From positions 2,790,001-2,854,000 of the forward strand of contig JAHREC010000049.1 in assembly GCA_020081605.1 (NCBI GenBank): a stretch of 64,000 nucleotides of DNA, given 5' to 3'. Below the pieces are notes generated by a model, which made no database searches, was not told the DNA's origin, and saw only the letters and a program-made list of their open reading frames with translations. This DNA comes from Albifimbria verrucaria. Its lineage: Eukaryota > Ascomycota > Sordariomycetes > Hypocreales > Stachybotryaceae. Position numbers and translations under genes: made by a program. Position 1 is the stretch's first letter. Every line of letters begins with the position of its first letter. Shown piece by piece: positions 24,501 through 36,765 of the stretch.

Positions 24501-27500
24501 TGCTGTTGAAGGTTTTCAAAAACTCGCGCTCCATTCGTGGGCGAAGCTGGGGATCATATGCGCGATCTGGCACGTAAAGCTTGACAGCACCAATACTAAA
24601 GTGAACCCATGCCAATGCAGAAAAGTGCATAGCTCGGGAAGCTTCACATGTGACTCCAGCAAGCGCAATAATAGCCGGGATCAAATGATGAGCTGCAACC
24701 TGCTGAAGATGATTGACCTTCAGCAAGTCAACGATATCCTTGAAGATGCCCATAGTTGCCGGGAGGCCGCTCTCAGCGTATGCAAGAACTGAATCTTTCT
24801 GTTCCACTGCTCGCTTATAAACTGTCGAGACAAGGTCTTCCAGTGCGGAATCATGTGCATTAAAGATGCTTTCAAGAAGCTTCCAAAGCATGTCATTCAA
24901 CTTGATTATGGGATCAGCCACAATTTCAGTTGTCATATCTGCAACATGTCGTCCCATGATAGGCAACTCCTTTTCAAGCAATGCCACGGAGTTGAGGCCT
25001 ACAGAGCCCATTGCTTCCAACTTGGACCATAATCTTGAGGTTAGTCGGCCGTCCCAAGAAAATTGTCCTTGGTAGGTCATGCAGTCAATATATTGCAGCA
25101 AGGACGCCTGACCATGAGAACTTGCGAGAATCAGGCCAGCTTGAGTTGGAGTATTGGATAAGATCATGAGCTCGTGGTTTAAATCGCTGCTTGAGTGCTG
25201 CAGCTTGTAGGCCCGCAGCATTGCAAGCTGCCTGAGTCTCTCGAACTCTCCAGCCAAGAAGGGCTGCAACTCGTGGGCTTGTATGCCTATTTTAGTCTCG
25301 AGTGACTCGATCACTGATACCAAGTCCTTCACCAGGTCTTCAGATGTGAGTGCGCTGCGTCTGACGATACCGTAGGCTTGCTCCAGCGTTTTGAAGGCCG
25401 TGGATAAGTCAGCCACTGGTGAGTTGGCCTTCCAACGCAGGTTGTCAAATCTAACGCCCAGCTGTTCAAGTTCATTTGCTCGCTGAAGAACTAAGGCGTT
25501 GGGTACCGGACTAGGCCTGAGAATGTTCCACAAAATCTCCATACTGAGACCAGTGGTTAAGCGGAAGCCTTGGGCGAAGTCTGAGGCTATCTGCTCGAGG
25601 CAGTACTTGATAAACTCCTGGTCCTCGGAGTACTTCATTGTGGATAATCTTTCCTGCAACAGCATTGTGCCGTGGGTGAGATGGGCCTGGAACTTCGCTT
25701 CATCAAATACAGTTTCGGTAGCGAGATAAATCGTCCGCTCCAAGTATTGGATGAGGAATCTCAGGGATTTCACTCGGTCCCTCCAGGACTCGGTCGAGGA
25801 AAACTGGAAATTGAGATATTGCTGAATGACTCCATACATAGAAGTGAAGAAAGTCGCCAGCTTCACAGTGGAATCCTTGAAACTGCAGCAACACGATCAC
25901 TAATGAGTGATCTCTGGAGTCGGTTCAAAGACGATAACTTAGATGTTTGAGCTTGTCGACGATGCAACTCGATATTTCCATAGGTTTTGTAGAGTTGGCT
26001 TTGTACCTCATAGCGTGCGGCATTCCACATAGCCTCGCTCGGGTTGGGCAGCTGCTGGGTAACAGAAAAGTTGCTCAGAGGATGAAGCGGCTGGGTGCTC
26101 TGAAGTCTAAGGGAAGACATTATTGGCAACTTCGAATACAACTCCAGCGCTGTTTGGACAACGCTCGAGCCCTGGTTAGTCTCGAGGAAGGCGAGGAAGT
26201 TTTGTAAAAGCTTCAGGTACTCTGCAGGATGGTCATTGGAGGACGAGGCATTGTTCACGAACTGGGAAAGAAGTGAAAGATCCCGAGTGGTCATATTGTC
26301 GAGCGCAACGCGCGTGGCCTCCGTTGGCAAAGCCTGGTCTGAGGCAAGTTGTGCGAAGTCAGTTGTCATCTTATATCTTCCTAGAGAACTCTCCACTTCG
26401 GTGATTCTCTCAAGGCAGCGGTCTGACACAGGTGGTGCCTCGTGGATGTAGATTTCGATAGCACGGTTTCTCATTGCACGAGAGAGTTCTCCGTATCTTG
26501 GATCCATTGTCAAGAAGATTCTGAAATCAGGATGAGGCTTAATGACTCTAGGCTCTCCTCCCGGACCACAGTGCTCATTGATGCTCAGGAACCCGTTGGG
26601 CTCGAGTAGAGAGTTCAGACGATCAAGAACAGATGCATTACACATATTGGCATTGTCGAGCACGAGCCATTGGCCAGTCTGGAGGGCCTTCACAAGGACA
26701 CCGTCTAACCATTCAAATCTGGGGTTTGCCAGATACAGAGGTCCTTGGAGCAGCTCTAGAGTAGTTGACAGATTCTGGCCAATCTCCGAATCCGGAGCAA
26801 CGCTGGATAGGAGGGTTTCTATCGACGCACGCAGAGCAAGAATATGATCCTCGTTGCCAGAAAAGTCATCCAGCATGTGAAGCAGCTTCATAGCTTCGGT
26901 TGGCGCACTTGCTGGAAGCACTGACATTATTGAGGTGCGTAGATTATCGTTCAAGTCACGCAATGCCGCGTTAATCTCACGGAGCGGGTCGGCCTGCTCG
27001 AAACCACCAACAAGATCCATCGTGTCGATATCTGCATTGAGAGGGAAAATGACGAGAGGCTTTCCGGCCAGAGCAGCTACATGTTCCAGAAGGGCTGATT
27101 TTCCGTAACCAGAGGGACCACTGATAATACATGGCATGTTCTGCTTGACGCAGATCATGAGTGACTCAAGCTCGGAAAGTCTAGGCACAACATCGATTGA
27201 AGGCAGTCGTTGCGGTTGTGAATTAGGGTCTCTGGTGAGCATGGCCAAACCGACTTGACCATAAGCGGAGTTGATGTCATGATACAAGTGGTGAGTCAAC
27301 GGCTTGTGGCCAAAGACCTTGTCAAACAACTTGTTTGTCTCAGCGCGGTCGTGTTCTGTTCTGAACCGAAGCCTCACAATCATATCTAGAAAATCGTCGA
27401 CACGGCCAGTACGTAACAAGGGGTCAGAAGAATTGAGGAGGTTCAGCCATCGAAGAACATCACGCAGGTTGAATTCCCATGGGCCTCCTTGCGACCCGAA

Positions 27501-30500
27501 CGCCTTCTCAACAACAATCTCATGCTCGAGCTGAGACACGAACTGGATGAGTTGTGCGATGATTTCAGACGGAAGTTCAGGGAAGTTGTGAGTCGCGATA
27601 AGCTTGAGATCGTCATCTGTGAACACATCGGCATAGACGACAACGAAACGATTGACAAATGAGCTCGGCAATCCCTTACGACCTCCACCCTGGTGATGAG
27701 GGTTTTGGGCTGCAAAAGACGAAAGTCGGGATGACGTTTGAAGACCTGATCGAGTTCCGAGATGTATACTTCACCACGATGATCAAGACAGGCATTCAGA
27801 CCTTCCAGCACAGATTGAGAAGCAAGGTTCATCTCGTCAAGAAGAACCCACTCGCCCTTCTGCATTGCTTGCAGGAATGGAGCGTCCCTCCAAGCAAAAT
27901 TTCCAGCTTCGGCACCTTCAACTGGAACATCAGTTCCAAACAGGTCCATCAGATCGGTCTGGTCAGACAAGTTGATTCTTGTCAAAGGCTGGCCACAGGC
28001 TCTGGCAAGCGCTGTGACCAGTGTCGTCTTGCCGACACCAGGACTACCTTCGAGGAGGATTGGCTTTTGCATTTGCATAGCTCTGATGACTCGCATGGCA
28101 TTGAGACGTGTAGTAGGAGCATGGAAAGCGAAACCAGGGTCGTAAGAGTCTGCAGAAGCCCTAGGCACGCTGAAATCTCCAACTGCTAGAACGTTTTCGT
28201 TAAGAGAGAGCTCTGGTTGAGTCTGGTACATTTGTGATAAATCTCGTTGGAGAAGCTGGCCAAGCTTTTTCCAGCATGTCTCTCGAAGCTGGTTGATGGA
28301 CGCTGGATCTGTAGCGAAAATAGCGGAGGGGTTCGCACCAATACTATCGATGAAGACTGTCGAAGCACCGTGGACAAGAGAAATAGCCGGGTCGCCAGTT
28401 TTGACTGTGTTTATGAATTGCACCCAGCCAAGTATCTCACGCACGGAGAAGCGAGTAGAAGCTGTAGACCTAAAAGTCTCACCAAACCAAGTTGCGAATT
28501 GGATGACCACATCAGTAAGGTGTTTGGACTCTCCGGCAAGTTTTGTCTGCACAATATCGTGGATATCTTCACCTTCTGATAGAGGAGGCACCCAGATCTC
28601 GGTGAAACGGTTACGCAAGGCCGGTGACAGTTCTTTCTTTCCGAAATCACCTCCTGGGTTCATGGTGGCAAAGAACTGGAACCCATCAGCGCCAACCACG
28701 AAAGCGTCTGTTACTCCCTTCTCAGCCAATAGAAGGGTGCGTTGAGGCTCGAGAACAGAGTTCAGTCTCTCAAGAACAGAGTCGTCCGCAAGTGAGATCT
28801 CGTCAAGAAGGAAAAAGTCACCGTTCCTCATGGCTTCCACAAGCGCACCATCTGACCATTCAAATAGAGCCTTGCTTCTCGTTTCAAGAGCTGTTATACT
28901 CTCCCGCACAGCGCTCGGTATGGCATCCATAACGCTGGCGTCCAAGGACTTGTATTGCTGAAGTCGATCCTCGAGTGAACCAGATGAGTCTTGACCCAGC
29001 GATTCCAGTGTCGTTTTTAGTTCGGCATTTAACGTGTCGAGAATTGCACCCCTATTTCGCACAGGTCTCTGGGAGCCGATCAAATCGCCGGTTTCTGTGT
29101 TTTGGTGGGCATTTACAATATGGAGGTTCTTACCAAGGGCTTCAGCCAAGAGCTGGCAGACTGTAGTCTTACCGCAACCCGTCTCACCGACCAAAAGAAC
29201 GGGCTCGTTGTTCTTCAGAGCCCTTGCAACTAGAACATACAAGCGTCGCATAGCATGCGTCCAGACAACTCCTTGGCCATTGGGCTGCAGACTGAATTGC
29301 TTCAATTCGGGTGCTAACTTTGCGGAGTAGAGTTGCTGGGGTCGATTGTGACTTTAAAGACCTTTTCAATGACCTCCTTGACAGCGAGTCGTTCTTCTTC
29401 ATTCCGGACTCTTTCCGCAAGAAGCATGAATCCATGGGCAGCTATCTCTTCTCGGGTATCGGCTTCTCGTAATGCCCAACGGAACAAGTCTCGGAGAGTT
29501 GCAAAACTATCTTTCTGTTCAAAAATTCGACTTGTCTGACGGAGACGCGAAAGCTCTTTGTACACTGTGACAATGCGTCTGCAGTCGGGAGGTGAGGTGT
29601 TACGGCTTCGCTGCTGAAGGATAGTCTCGAGTTCATCTTCGGGAATGTCATCGAAATGTAGCTCCAAGAATCGATTTCGGAATGCTCTGGACAAAACCTT
29701 TCTACCACCATACAAGCCGGGAGGGTTCTGAGTCGCGAAGAGGATGAAATTTTCGTGGGGTTTCACAACCTCTTGCGTTTCGGGTATCAATAATTCACGG
29801 TTATCGTCCAAAAGTCGGTTCAGCGCTTCCAAAACATCCGTTGGCGCAAGATTCAGCTCATCAAGAACAATCCAGTAACCCTTTCGAATCGCCTGCACGA
29901 GAACACCTTCTTGAAAGTGCAACTTTCCATCTGGTCCTGAGACATATGTTCCCAGGTATTCCTGAAGATCGGTATGCTCATGATTGTTGATTCGCACAAA
30001 CTTGTTGCCCGTAAAGTTGGCGAGGTATTCAATCATACTAGTCTTGCCAGCAGACGTAGGTCCTTGGATGAGAATGGGGAAGCGTCTGGTTGATGTTGCT
30101 CGAACGAGGTTGAGCAAGTTTCTCTCAACATACGGTGTAATAATATAATCGTCCCGTTCTACTGGCGTTTCATCACCCTGGAACAGCCAGTATTGTCGGT
30201 CTCTGTTCTTATTCTCGAATCTCTTGTGCTGCTTGCCATCGTTGGGGATTTTTGGCTTCTGTGACAGCAGGGACTGGGCATCATGACGACCGAAAAGATG
30301 GTGGTGGATAAGCGGCACCAATAACTTCTCAGATTCTCGATCCAGCAAGGTTAAGAAACCCATTGAGAAACCCTCGTAGAGTGCGCGTCGGATGCCGTAA
30401 TACGGAGCAATAGTGTTGACATAACTAAGCACTCTAGTCAACGTTCGAAGACTGAAATGAGGAACTTCATTGGCTCCATCGACAAGGTGCTTCGATGCAG

Positions 30501-33326
30501 CCATTCGCTTGGTATTCATATAAAGTTGTGCAATGTCATCGGCTGCTTGATCGTTCTTGTGGCTTCCAGGGCCCAAGTAGGTCTTGATAATGGTGAGTAG
30601 ATCTTTGATGTCTGTGTCAGGACTTCGAACATAGAGCTCCGTAAACCGTGACCTGATACCAATTGGCAGGTCGCGTTTACCAATATCAGTGGCAGGGTTC
30701 ATGGCGCCGAAGATTCGAAAGTTTGGGTGCGCAACAATCTTCTCAATCTCTCCTGTTTCCGAGAGCAGAATCGAAGGTCTCTCGTTGGGGCCTGTCAACA
30801 AATCTGCAATGCTTTCCAAAGTATCCGGAGATGCCAAGTTAATCTCATCCAAGAGTACCCAGTCACCATTACGGACAGCCTTGACAATATTGCCCTCGAC
30901 AAAGGAAAAGGCAAAGCTGCCTGAGCCTCCAGAAATCTGCACGTCAAACTGTTCGAGATTGCGTGCAAACAAATCCCACCTAGGCTTCAGATCAAGAAGT
31001 GTTTGCAGCTTTGATTGTGTCTTGCGGCGCTTGGCCGGTTGTGCATCTCCATCTCTGGCTGCTGACTGTTCAGCGTCCAATCTCTCCAGCTCCTTGATGA
31101 TCTTCGAAAACATCTTAGGTGCCTCCTTCCAAAGCTTAGAGACCTTTGTCCACTGTCCCTTTGCAAAACACTTGCCAACTTGCTCTAGGTACTTCTGGTT
31201 CTTTGACGCAGAAATTCCAGTAGAGGAGAAGAGGTCCTCGAACTCTTCCTTCAGTGGGACAGCTAGACTTCGCACATTGACAGGTTTGAAACCTCCCAGG
31301 AGATCTCCAACCTCGCTCTGCTGAGAAAGGTTCACAGCAATCAGCTTGTGGCCAAGGGAGTCAGCTAGTTGCTGAACAACTGTAGTTTTACCGATACCAG
31401 TTTCTCCAACTAGCAAGACAGGCTCATTCAGCTTCACCGACATTGAAATCTGCTCAAGCAAACGTTTGGCGTGGGCTGTGGAAGCAAAGGTCGCTTTGAC
31501 TTCTGGACGAGACTCGATATCTTTTTCTTCCGCAACTGAACTCGGCCTATCGTGAAAAGATTGTCATTCTCTTGCAATGGGGTATGTTCGCTTTGAGGTA
31601 ATGCTCTGCGCGTTCGCGTGGCATATGCATCTCTTCCGCTATAGCGTACACGAGCTTCTCGCTAAGCTCTGTGTCTGGGCAACTTCCCACGAAACAATCG
31701 ATAGCCTCCATGAACATCCAGTCTCGCGTCGTCTCGGTTATGGGTTCGTCGCCAACAGTCGAACCAGCAGCTAACAAGCATTCCCGCAGTCTTCGGCACC
31801 ATTTCAAGAGATCCATGAGGCTCAGTTGGCGGTCCATGACACTACGCCCGCGCGCCATTAGGGTCGCATCTTTGCTGAGTTCGGTCATTCGTCCATAAAC
31901 AGCAAGAATAGCAGGTATGTACTTTCGCAAGATCGGGTATTGTTGCACTATGACTTCTTCCAATTCCGTTTGGATCATGGGTTGTGTGAATAAGCTTTGC
32001 CAAAAGCGCATTCCGACAAGGCTCGGTAGGTTCTCTCGTCCATTCATGCCACGGGACGTCCGCACCGTCGCGAAGAGACGGAAACTCTCAGCGGCACGTA
32101 TCCGCTCTCCTCGGCTGGGAATGAGAAGCTCCTTTCGTTCAATAAGTGGCAGGAGTGTGCTGATAACCTCAGTAGGGGCACGGTCAAGGTCTTCAACCAG
32201 GACCCATCTGCCCTCCTTGACAGCTGTGGTTAGAACACCTGGGCGCCACTGGAAGCTTCCCGGCTTCACATCCGTCGAGTAGAGTCCAATGAGCATCTTT
32301 GCATCTGTCTGTTCGTTCAAATGCAGGGTGACCATGTCCGAGTACATGCCAAACTGCTTGGCAACCTCATGCACCATCGCGGTCTTTCCAGCTCCTGATG
32401 GTCCATAGAGAAGAATCGGGTCGGATTTTAGGAGTACACTGGCCAGGCTTTCCAAGTTCTTGGTAGTGGTTGCGGTCATGACGAGACTTGACGGGTCGCC
32501 CGTGGGGCCCAGCGGTCGGGGAAGGATGACATCTCCATAAGGAATAACGTAAGGCGTGAGGCTTTGGTGAGTAGGTTCATTGCTGTGAGATTCGCTTTCC
32601 TCCTGGATGTGTTGACGCAAGGTCATCACCTTCTGGGCCCGCGTATGTTCTTGCAACGAAAGGAACGTGTAATCGACAACCCTTCCATCCAGATCCGCAG
32701 TGATGGCATCTTCGTTTCCGACACATTCACTTATTAGAGCCTCAAGCTTGTTGTCTGATGCACGGAGAAGCTGGCAAAATATCCTCACGGCAATGTATCT
32801 TACGGCCCGTTCCTCGTGCTGGAAGAGGGACTGGACAAAAGCAGGCGAAACCAGCGAGCCGAATTGGCGAGAGTGAAAGCTGATCAATCTCCAATAGGAT
32901 ACAAGTCTTTCGAGTAAGACGGCGGGTTGTTCTAGTGAGTAAGTCTCATCAAGCTTTGTGAGCGTGAGCCTGAGAGTGGAGGGTGCTCTCTCTTAGAGCT
33001 AGAGTCGGCGGTAGGGCAGCTGAGAAATGCTGCCAGGTACGGGGCAAAAGGTAAAACGCGAGCAAACGCTGATACAATCCGAATGCGCCGCTGCTCATCG
33101 CCTGCGTTCAGGACCCAGCGTGCGCAAATGTCGGGAAAACATCCTCAAAATGCACAAAAATACGTTCTGTAAGTGGCGGGATGAGGGCCGCCTCTGAGAC
33201 TGCGTCTAGCAGCCTGGTCGTCGCATGGTCCTTGACGACTTCTAGTAATTCGACAGGCAGATGATCCAAAGCAGTCGCATCCTGGAGAAGCGACCTCCTC
33301 TGCCGTGAGACGTCAACCACCGCCAT
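18506..33326 (-). CDS. MDN1: MDN1, midasin (giant dynein-like AAA ATPase of pre-60S maturation)
   Basis: Nuclear/nucleolar ATPase that removes assembly factors (Rsa4, Ytm1) from pre-60S ribosomes. There is one intronless frame from ATG 33326 (MAVVDVSRQRRSLLQ) to TGA 18508-18506. Six AAA modules show Walker A motifs in order: GPSGAGKT (near 32390), GETGIGKT (31398), GPTSAGKT (30052), GETGCGKT (29176), GSPGVGKT (28035) and GPSGYGKS (27110). A long helical linker follows, then an Asp/Glu-rich tract (about 19500-21130) and a C-terminal VWA domain with the MIDAS motif DDSRSMG (near 19115). Fourteen one-base losses split the frame, near 33133, 32990, 31572, 31534, 29333, 27715, 25875, 24509, 23738, 22799, 20324, 20169, 19495 and 18702. 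With one base returned at each, the span is exactly 4,945 codons (4,944 aa), matching the size of fungal midasins. All essential motifs are present, so the gene is taken as functional. Confidence 0.97.
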
Positions 33327-33628
33327 GGCTGCGTCAATGTCGAATATTCCGTTTCTCGTCGCTGTGAGTGATGGCTGTAAACGCTTGCCTCTCACATGCA
33401 CTGCAGCTTTTGGGACTTTTTTCCCTTATCGGTCCAAAAGGTTGCTGCAAGGTACCTTATCGGTCGGAGGTGGCTTCACGAATTTCCGACCCAATCAGGT
33501 GGCGAGCTGCAGGTACCCTGGTCCATTGGAAAGCTCGAAAAACTTCTGGATGCTCATCTGGTAGTTGCACGCGACTGATTCTACGACCTCGAACCGAGAA
33601 TTCGCAGCAGCCGCTTCACCACACAAAA
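33327..33628. promoter_or_regulatory. Shared divergent promoter, MDN1 / mitochondrial bL12m
   Basis: Only 302 bases separate the two divergent start codons, so both promoters and 5' leaders must overlap here. I could not assign individual factor sites. Confidence 0.5.
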
Positions 33629-34231
33629 ATGGCCATGTCTTGTCGATACGCTGCGCAGCGCTGCGCCAGCCAGCTTCGCTCCACCTCGTCCGTGAGGCTC
33701 TCTGCACAGATGCTCCGAGTGTCCTCCACGACGAGACGATACAACTCTACCGACGCCGCCCCTACGAACCCCAAGATCGCCGAGATTGTCAACCAAATCA
33801 GCCAATTGACCCTCTTGGAGACCGCCGACCTGGTGTCAAGCCTCAAGGTTCGTAGCCGCGTAGCATAGTAGACCGCACTCGGTCGTTGCTAACCTCCTTG
33901 TCCGCAGAGCAAGCTGAACATTCCCGACATGCCCATTGGTGGTTTCGCTGCTGCTGCCCCTGCTGCGCCCGCCGCTGCCGAAGAGCCTGAGGAGGCCGCC
34001 CCCGCCGCCGCTGAGAAGACCCTCTTCAACCTGAAGCTGCAAGCTTTCGATGCCGCCTCCAAGGCCAAGGTCATCAAGGAGATCAAGGGCCTGCTCGGCC
34101 TGAGCTTGGTGGACAGCAAGAAGTTCGTCGAGAGCGCTCCCAAGATGATGAAGGAGAACGTCCCCAAGGAGGACGCTGAGAAGATTATTGCCGCTATGAA
34201 GGAGCTGGGCGCCACCGTTGTCATGGAGTAA
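33629..34231 (+). CDS. MNP1: Mitochondrial ribosomal protein bL12m (MNP1/MRPL12)
   Basis: Stalk protein of the mitochondrial large ribosomal subunit, which recruits translation factors. Exons are 33629-33847 and 33908-34231, with a 60-bp intron whose donor is the less common GTTCGT. The 180-aa product has an Arg/Ser-rich presequence (MAMSCRYAAQRC through RRYNS), the dimerisation segment (VNQISQLTLLETADLVSSLK), an Ala/Pro hinge (about residues 84-104), and the C-terminal L7/L12 domain (FNLKLQAFDAASKAKVIKEI, GLSLVDSKKFVESAPK). No frame break. Chosen start gives a clear mitochondrial targeting sequence. Confidence 0.95.
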
Positions 34232-34555
34232 ATGGTCGTCAAAGATCAGGGGCAGGCAGCATCGTGGATGTGATACGATAGAGTTAAAGACGCTCTGCGT
34301 GTACAAAACACATGTATTAGTATTTAGTCAAATCTACACCTTGTATGAACGCGGGTAAATATCATTTTCACATTCGTCATGCAAGCATTGCGCTATTTCA
34401 ACGAGAAGAGCACCGCCGTAACTTGGGCAAAATGCGATTCCTGTCATTGGTGCAAACCCATGGGTATCTTGAGATAATTTACAGCTCCATTGAACGAACC
34501 CCCTACCAAAACGCCGCGTTATGCCAAAGCTTCAACACATATCGTCGAACCATGA

Positions 34556-35448
34556 CTAGTGGCCCGCCCTGTTCGTGGACGTCTGGTGATGGCATCGCTG
34601 CATCTCCATCTCCTTGGCGAAATCGTCCTCCTCCTCATGAATTAGGCGATCGTCATCCTCGCCAAAGTCGCTGGTTTCCTCCCAGAGCTTATTCTGTTCG
34701 GCATTCTCCCTTTCGGGACAGCCCAGATGCTTTCTCGCTCCCGCTTGTGCCTTTCACGATCTTCCTCGATACGCTGCTCTATCTGGCGTTTATCGAGACA
34801 GAGTTGGCTGCGTGTTCCGTTTACTAGACTTGGGGATGGTCTGAGATGGCGGCACATCCAGCATATCCACATCACCATTTGGTGAGGCCAGGCCAAGGTC
34901 ATCCGCATTTGTCTCCCTTTCTTTGATGACATCTTCAATTTGACTGACAGCTTGGGACTCTAGGTATCCTTTTCCTTGAAGACCTTGCAACACCTATATA
35001 TGAGAGGTTAGCACCATCCCGCCCTGTTATGGGAGGCGTGGCCGCTGAGCAGAGTCTTACCTTGCGCACAACCTTCACGTTGGCTGCACCAGAGCCGTCA
35101 TCAGGCGCAACAGCATCGACTACACGAATAATGTCTCTTTGCATCATGCGTATATAGTCGGCATGGCCATCGCGCTGTGCCAGATCCAGAAAGTGCTCAA
35201 TAAAGTACATAATGTTTGCCCGTGTGTTCATATTGGTCTGAGCCTGTGGTTAGCTTACAGGTTTCTCAACGACAAGCTTGGCCTCGAGAATACCTTTTCT
35301 ATCTGCTCGAGGATACACGAGTGCAGATCCTCGTCCATATCCTTATACTTGAGCGCATACTGGGCAGCCTTTTGCGCAGAGCTAACCGAGGCGTTCAGAT
35401 GCTGGAGTTGGGATGTGAAGCGCATGCGAACCTCGAAGGATCCGCCAT
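34556..35448 (-). CDS. CTK3: CTK3, CTD kinase subunit gamma
   Basis: Regulatory subunit of the CTDK-I complex that phosphorylates Ser2 of the RNA polymerase II CTD. Exons: 35294-35448, 35061-35237 and 34556-34993, with GT-AG introns of 56 and 67 bp. The N-terminal CID-like helical domain reads FEVRMRFTSQLQHLNAS, then ILEQIEK joined to TNMNTRANIMYFIEHF. The C-terminal part has the conserved basic/acidic helix DKRQIEQRIEEDRERHKRERE and ends AGH. Breaks: one base lost at the GG pair 35438-35439 directly after the start, two bases lost in the C run at 34832-34835, and one near 34708-34713. With these restored the model is 258 codons (257 aa). The very early break hides the true N-terminus from naive gene callers. 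Confidence 0.9.
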
Positions 35449-36765
35449 GATGAGATGATTTAGTCTTGTGTTTGTGAAAATATGATGGAATGAGATGATT
35501 GAGAGAAATCGGCTAGATCGTGCCGAGACAAGTGGTCCACGCGACCATCAAGCTGGCTTGCGCTGCCGTGATCCGAGTTTGATGTTGGTGTTACAAGGGC
35601 TTTGGTTGTGGCTGTAGGCGATTGATTGTCTCGGTGAGCTCCGAGTCGCATTGCAACTGTGCCTTTCCCTTGCCAGCGCCGAATAAGGCATGAGTGAGAG
35701 GGCGGCTAAGCTCCGGTATTAAATTTTGTTCCCACAGTGGTACCTTGACGAGAGCCGTGGCTACAACAGCATACAGTGGGTATTTACAGAGGCAAAGCCT
35801 CCTGAGTCTACGGGACTACCCGGCATTTACCGTAACTTATCGTGTTCGGTCTGGCAGTTACCTGGGCAGCAGCAAGGTTGCAATGGCAGCACTACTCCCG
35901 GTCCCATGCAGCATCAACAACATATCAAGTGAGAATAGAACAGCCACAAGATTGCGATTCCATGAACGGGGGTTATAGGACGTTTTGCGCAAATATGAGT
36001 ACCTTAATAATTAAAAGCACAACTACATTTACGAAATTTCCTTGGCTTTTTCGTCGCTTCCTACAGGTTTAATTAAATCACTTAAAGACGGCCTTTATCC
36101 GGTGACGGAAGTATCTTACAGAAGCGAGCCTGCGTCTTCATGATTCCAGCTCGATACTTGCGCAAGATCCAGCCAAAGGATCAAGCCAATCCCACGTTTT
36201 TCGCATTCCGATGTTTTCGTTTCACCTATCAATAATTGCTTTTCCTCATTTCTTCTGCCTGTCAGCTCATTAGTCAATGCTCACCTCACTTACATGCCCC
36301 CATCCTCCCGTTGGGATCCTACCGTTTACGGTCGACCGACCCGAAAGGAGCCAGATGTAATACCGAAATTCCCTTTTTCCCTCAGTCATGGTGGCAGCTA
36401 CAACAAGGCCATGTAACACCAGCATGCTCTCTCCGACAAGGAATACCTCTTCAGCCTCGCCTTCATTGTACATGCCGGAATGCTAGTCTGACCAAGCTGA
36501 TCGTGATAATGGAGCCTAACGAGGTGATTGGGCGGCCATTCCGAAGCACGTCCCTCCGTATCCCGGAGTGATATTTGCAGACCATATATGTAGCAGCTTC
36601 TCCTGACTCCTCGTCGATCTCATAAGTGACTAAAAACTTTTAGCCTTCCAAATTCTTTCTCATTTTTCGTGAACTCCCGTCTTCTTTCTTTATTCCCGGG
36701 TTTTCTTTCTCTCACTCCCTTACTTGAGTAATTCCTTAGGCGGATATACCAGACATTTTCCCAAG
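35449..36765. promoter_or_regulatory. Divergent intergenic region, CTK3 / pyrroline-5-carboxylate reductase
   Basis: About 1.3 kb without a recognisable gene. The last 150 bases before 36766 are T/C-rich (TTTCTTTCTC-type runs), consistent with the P5CR leader. The open frames at 35694-36072 and 36236-36571 contain no recognisable domain. Confidence 0.45.
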
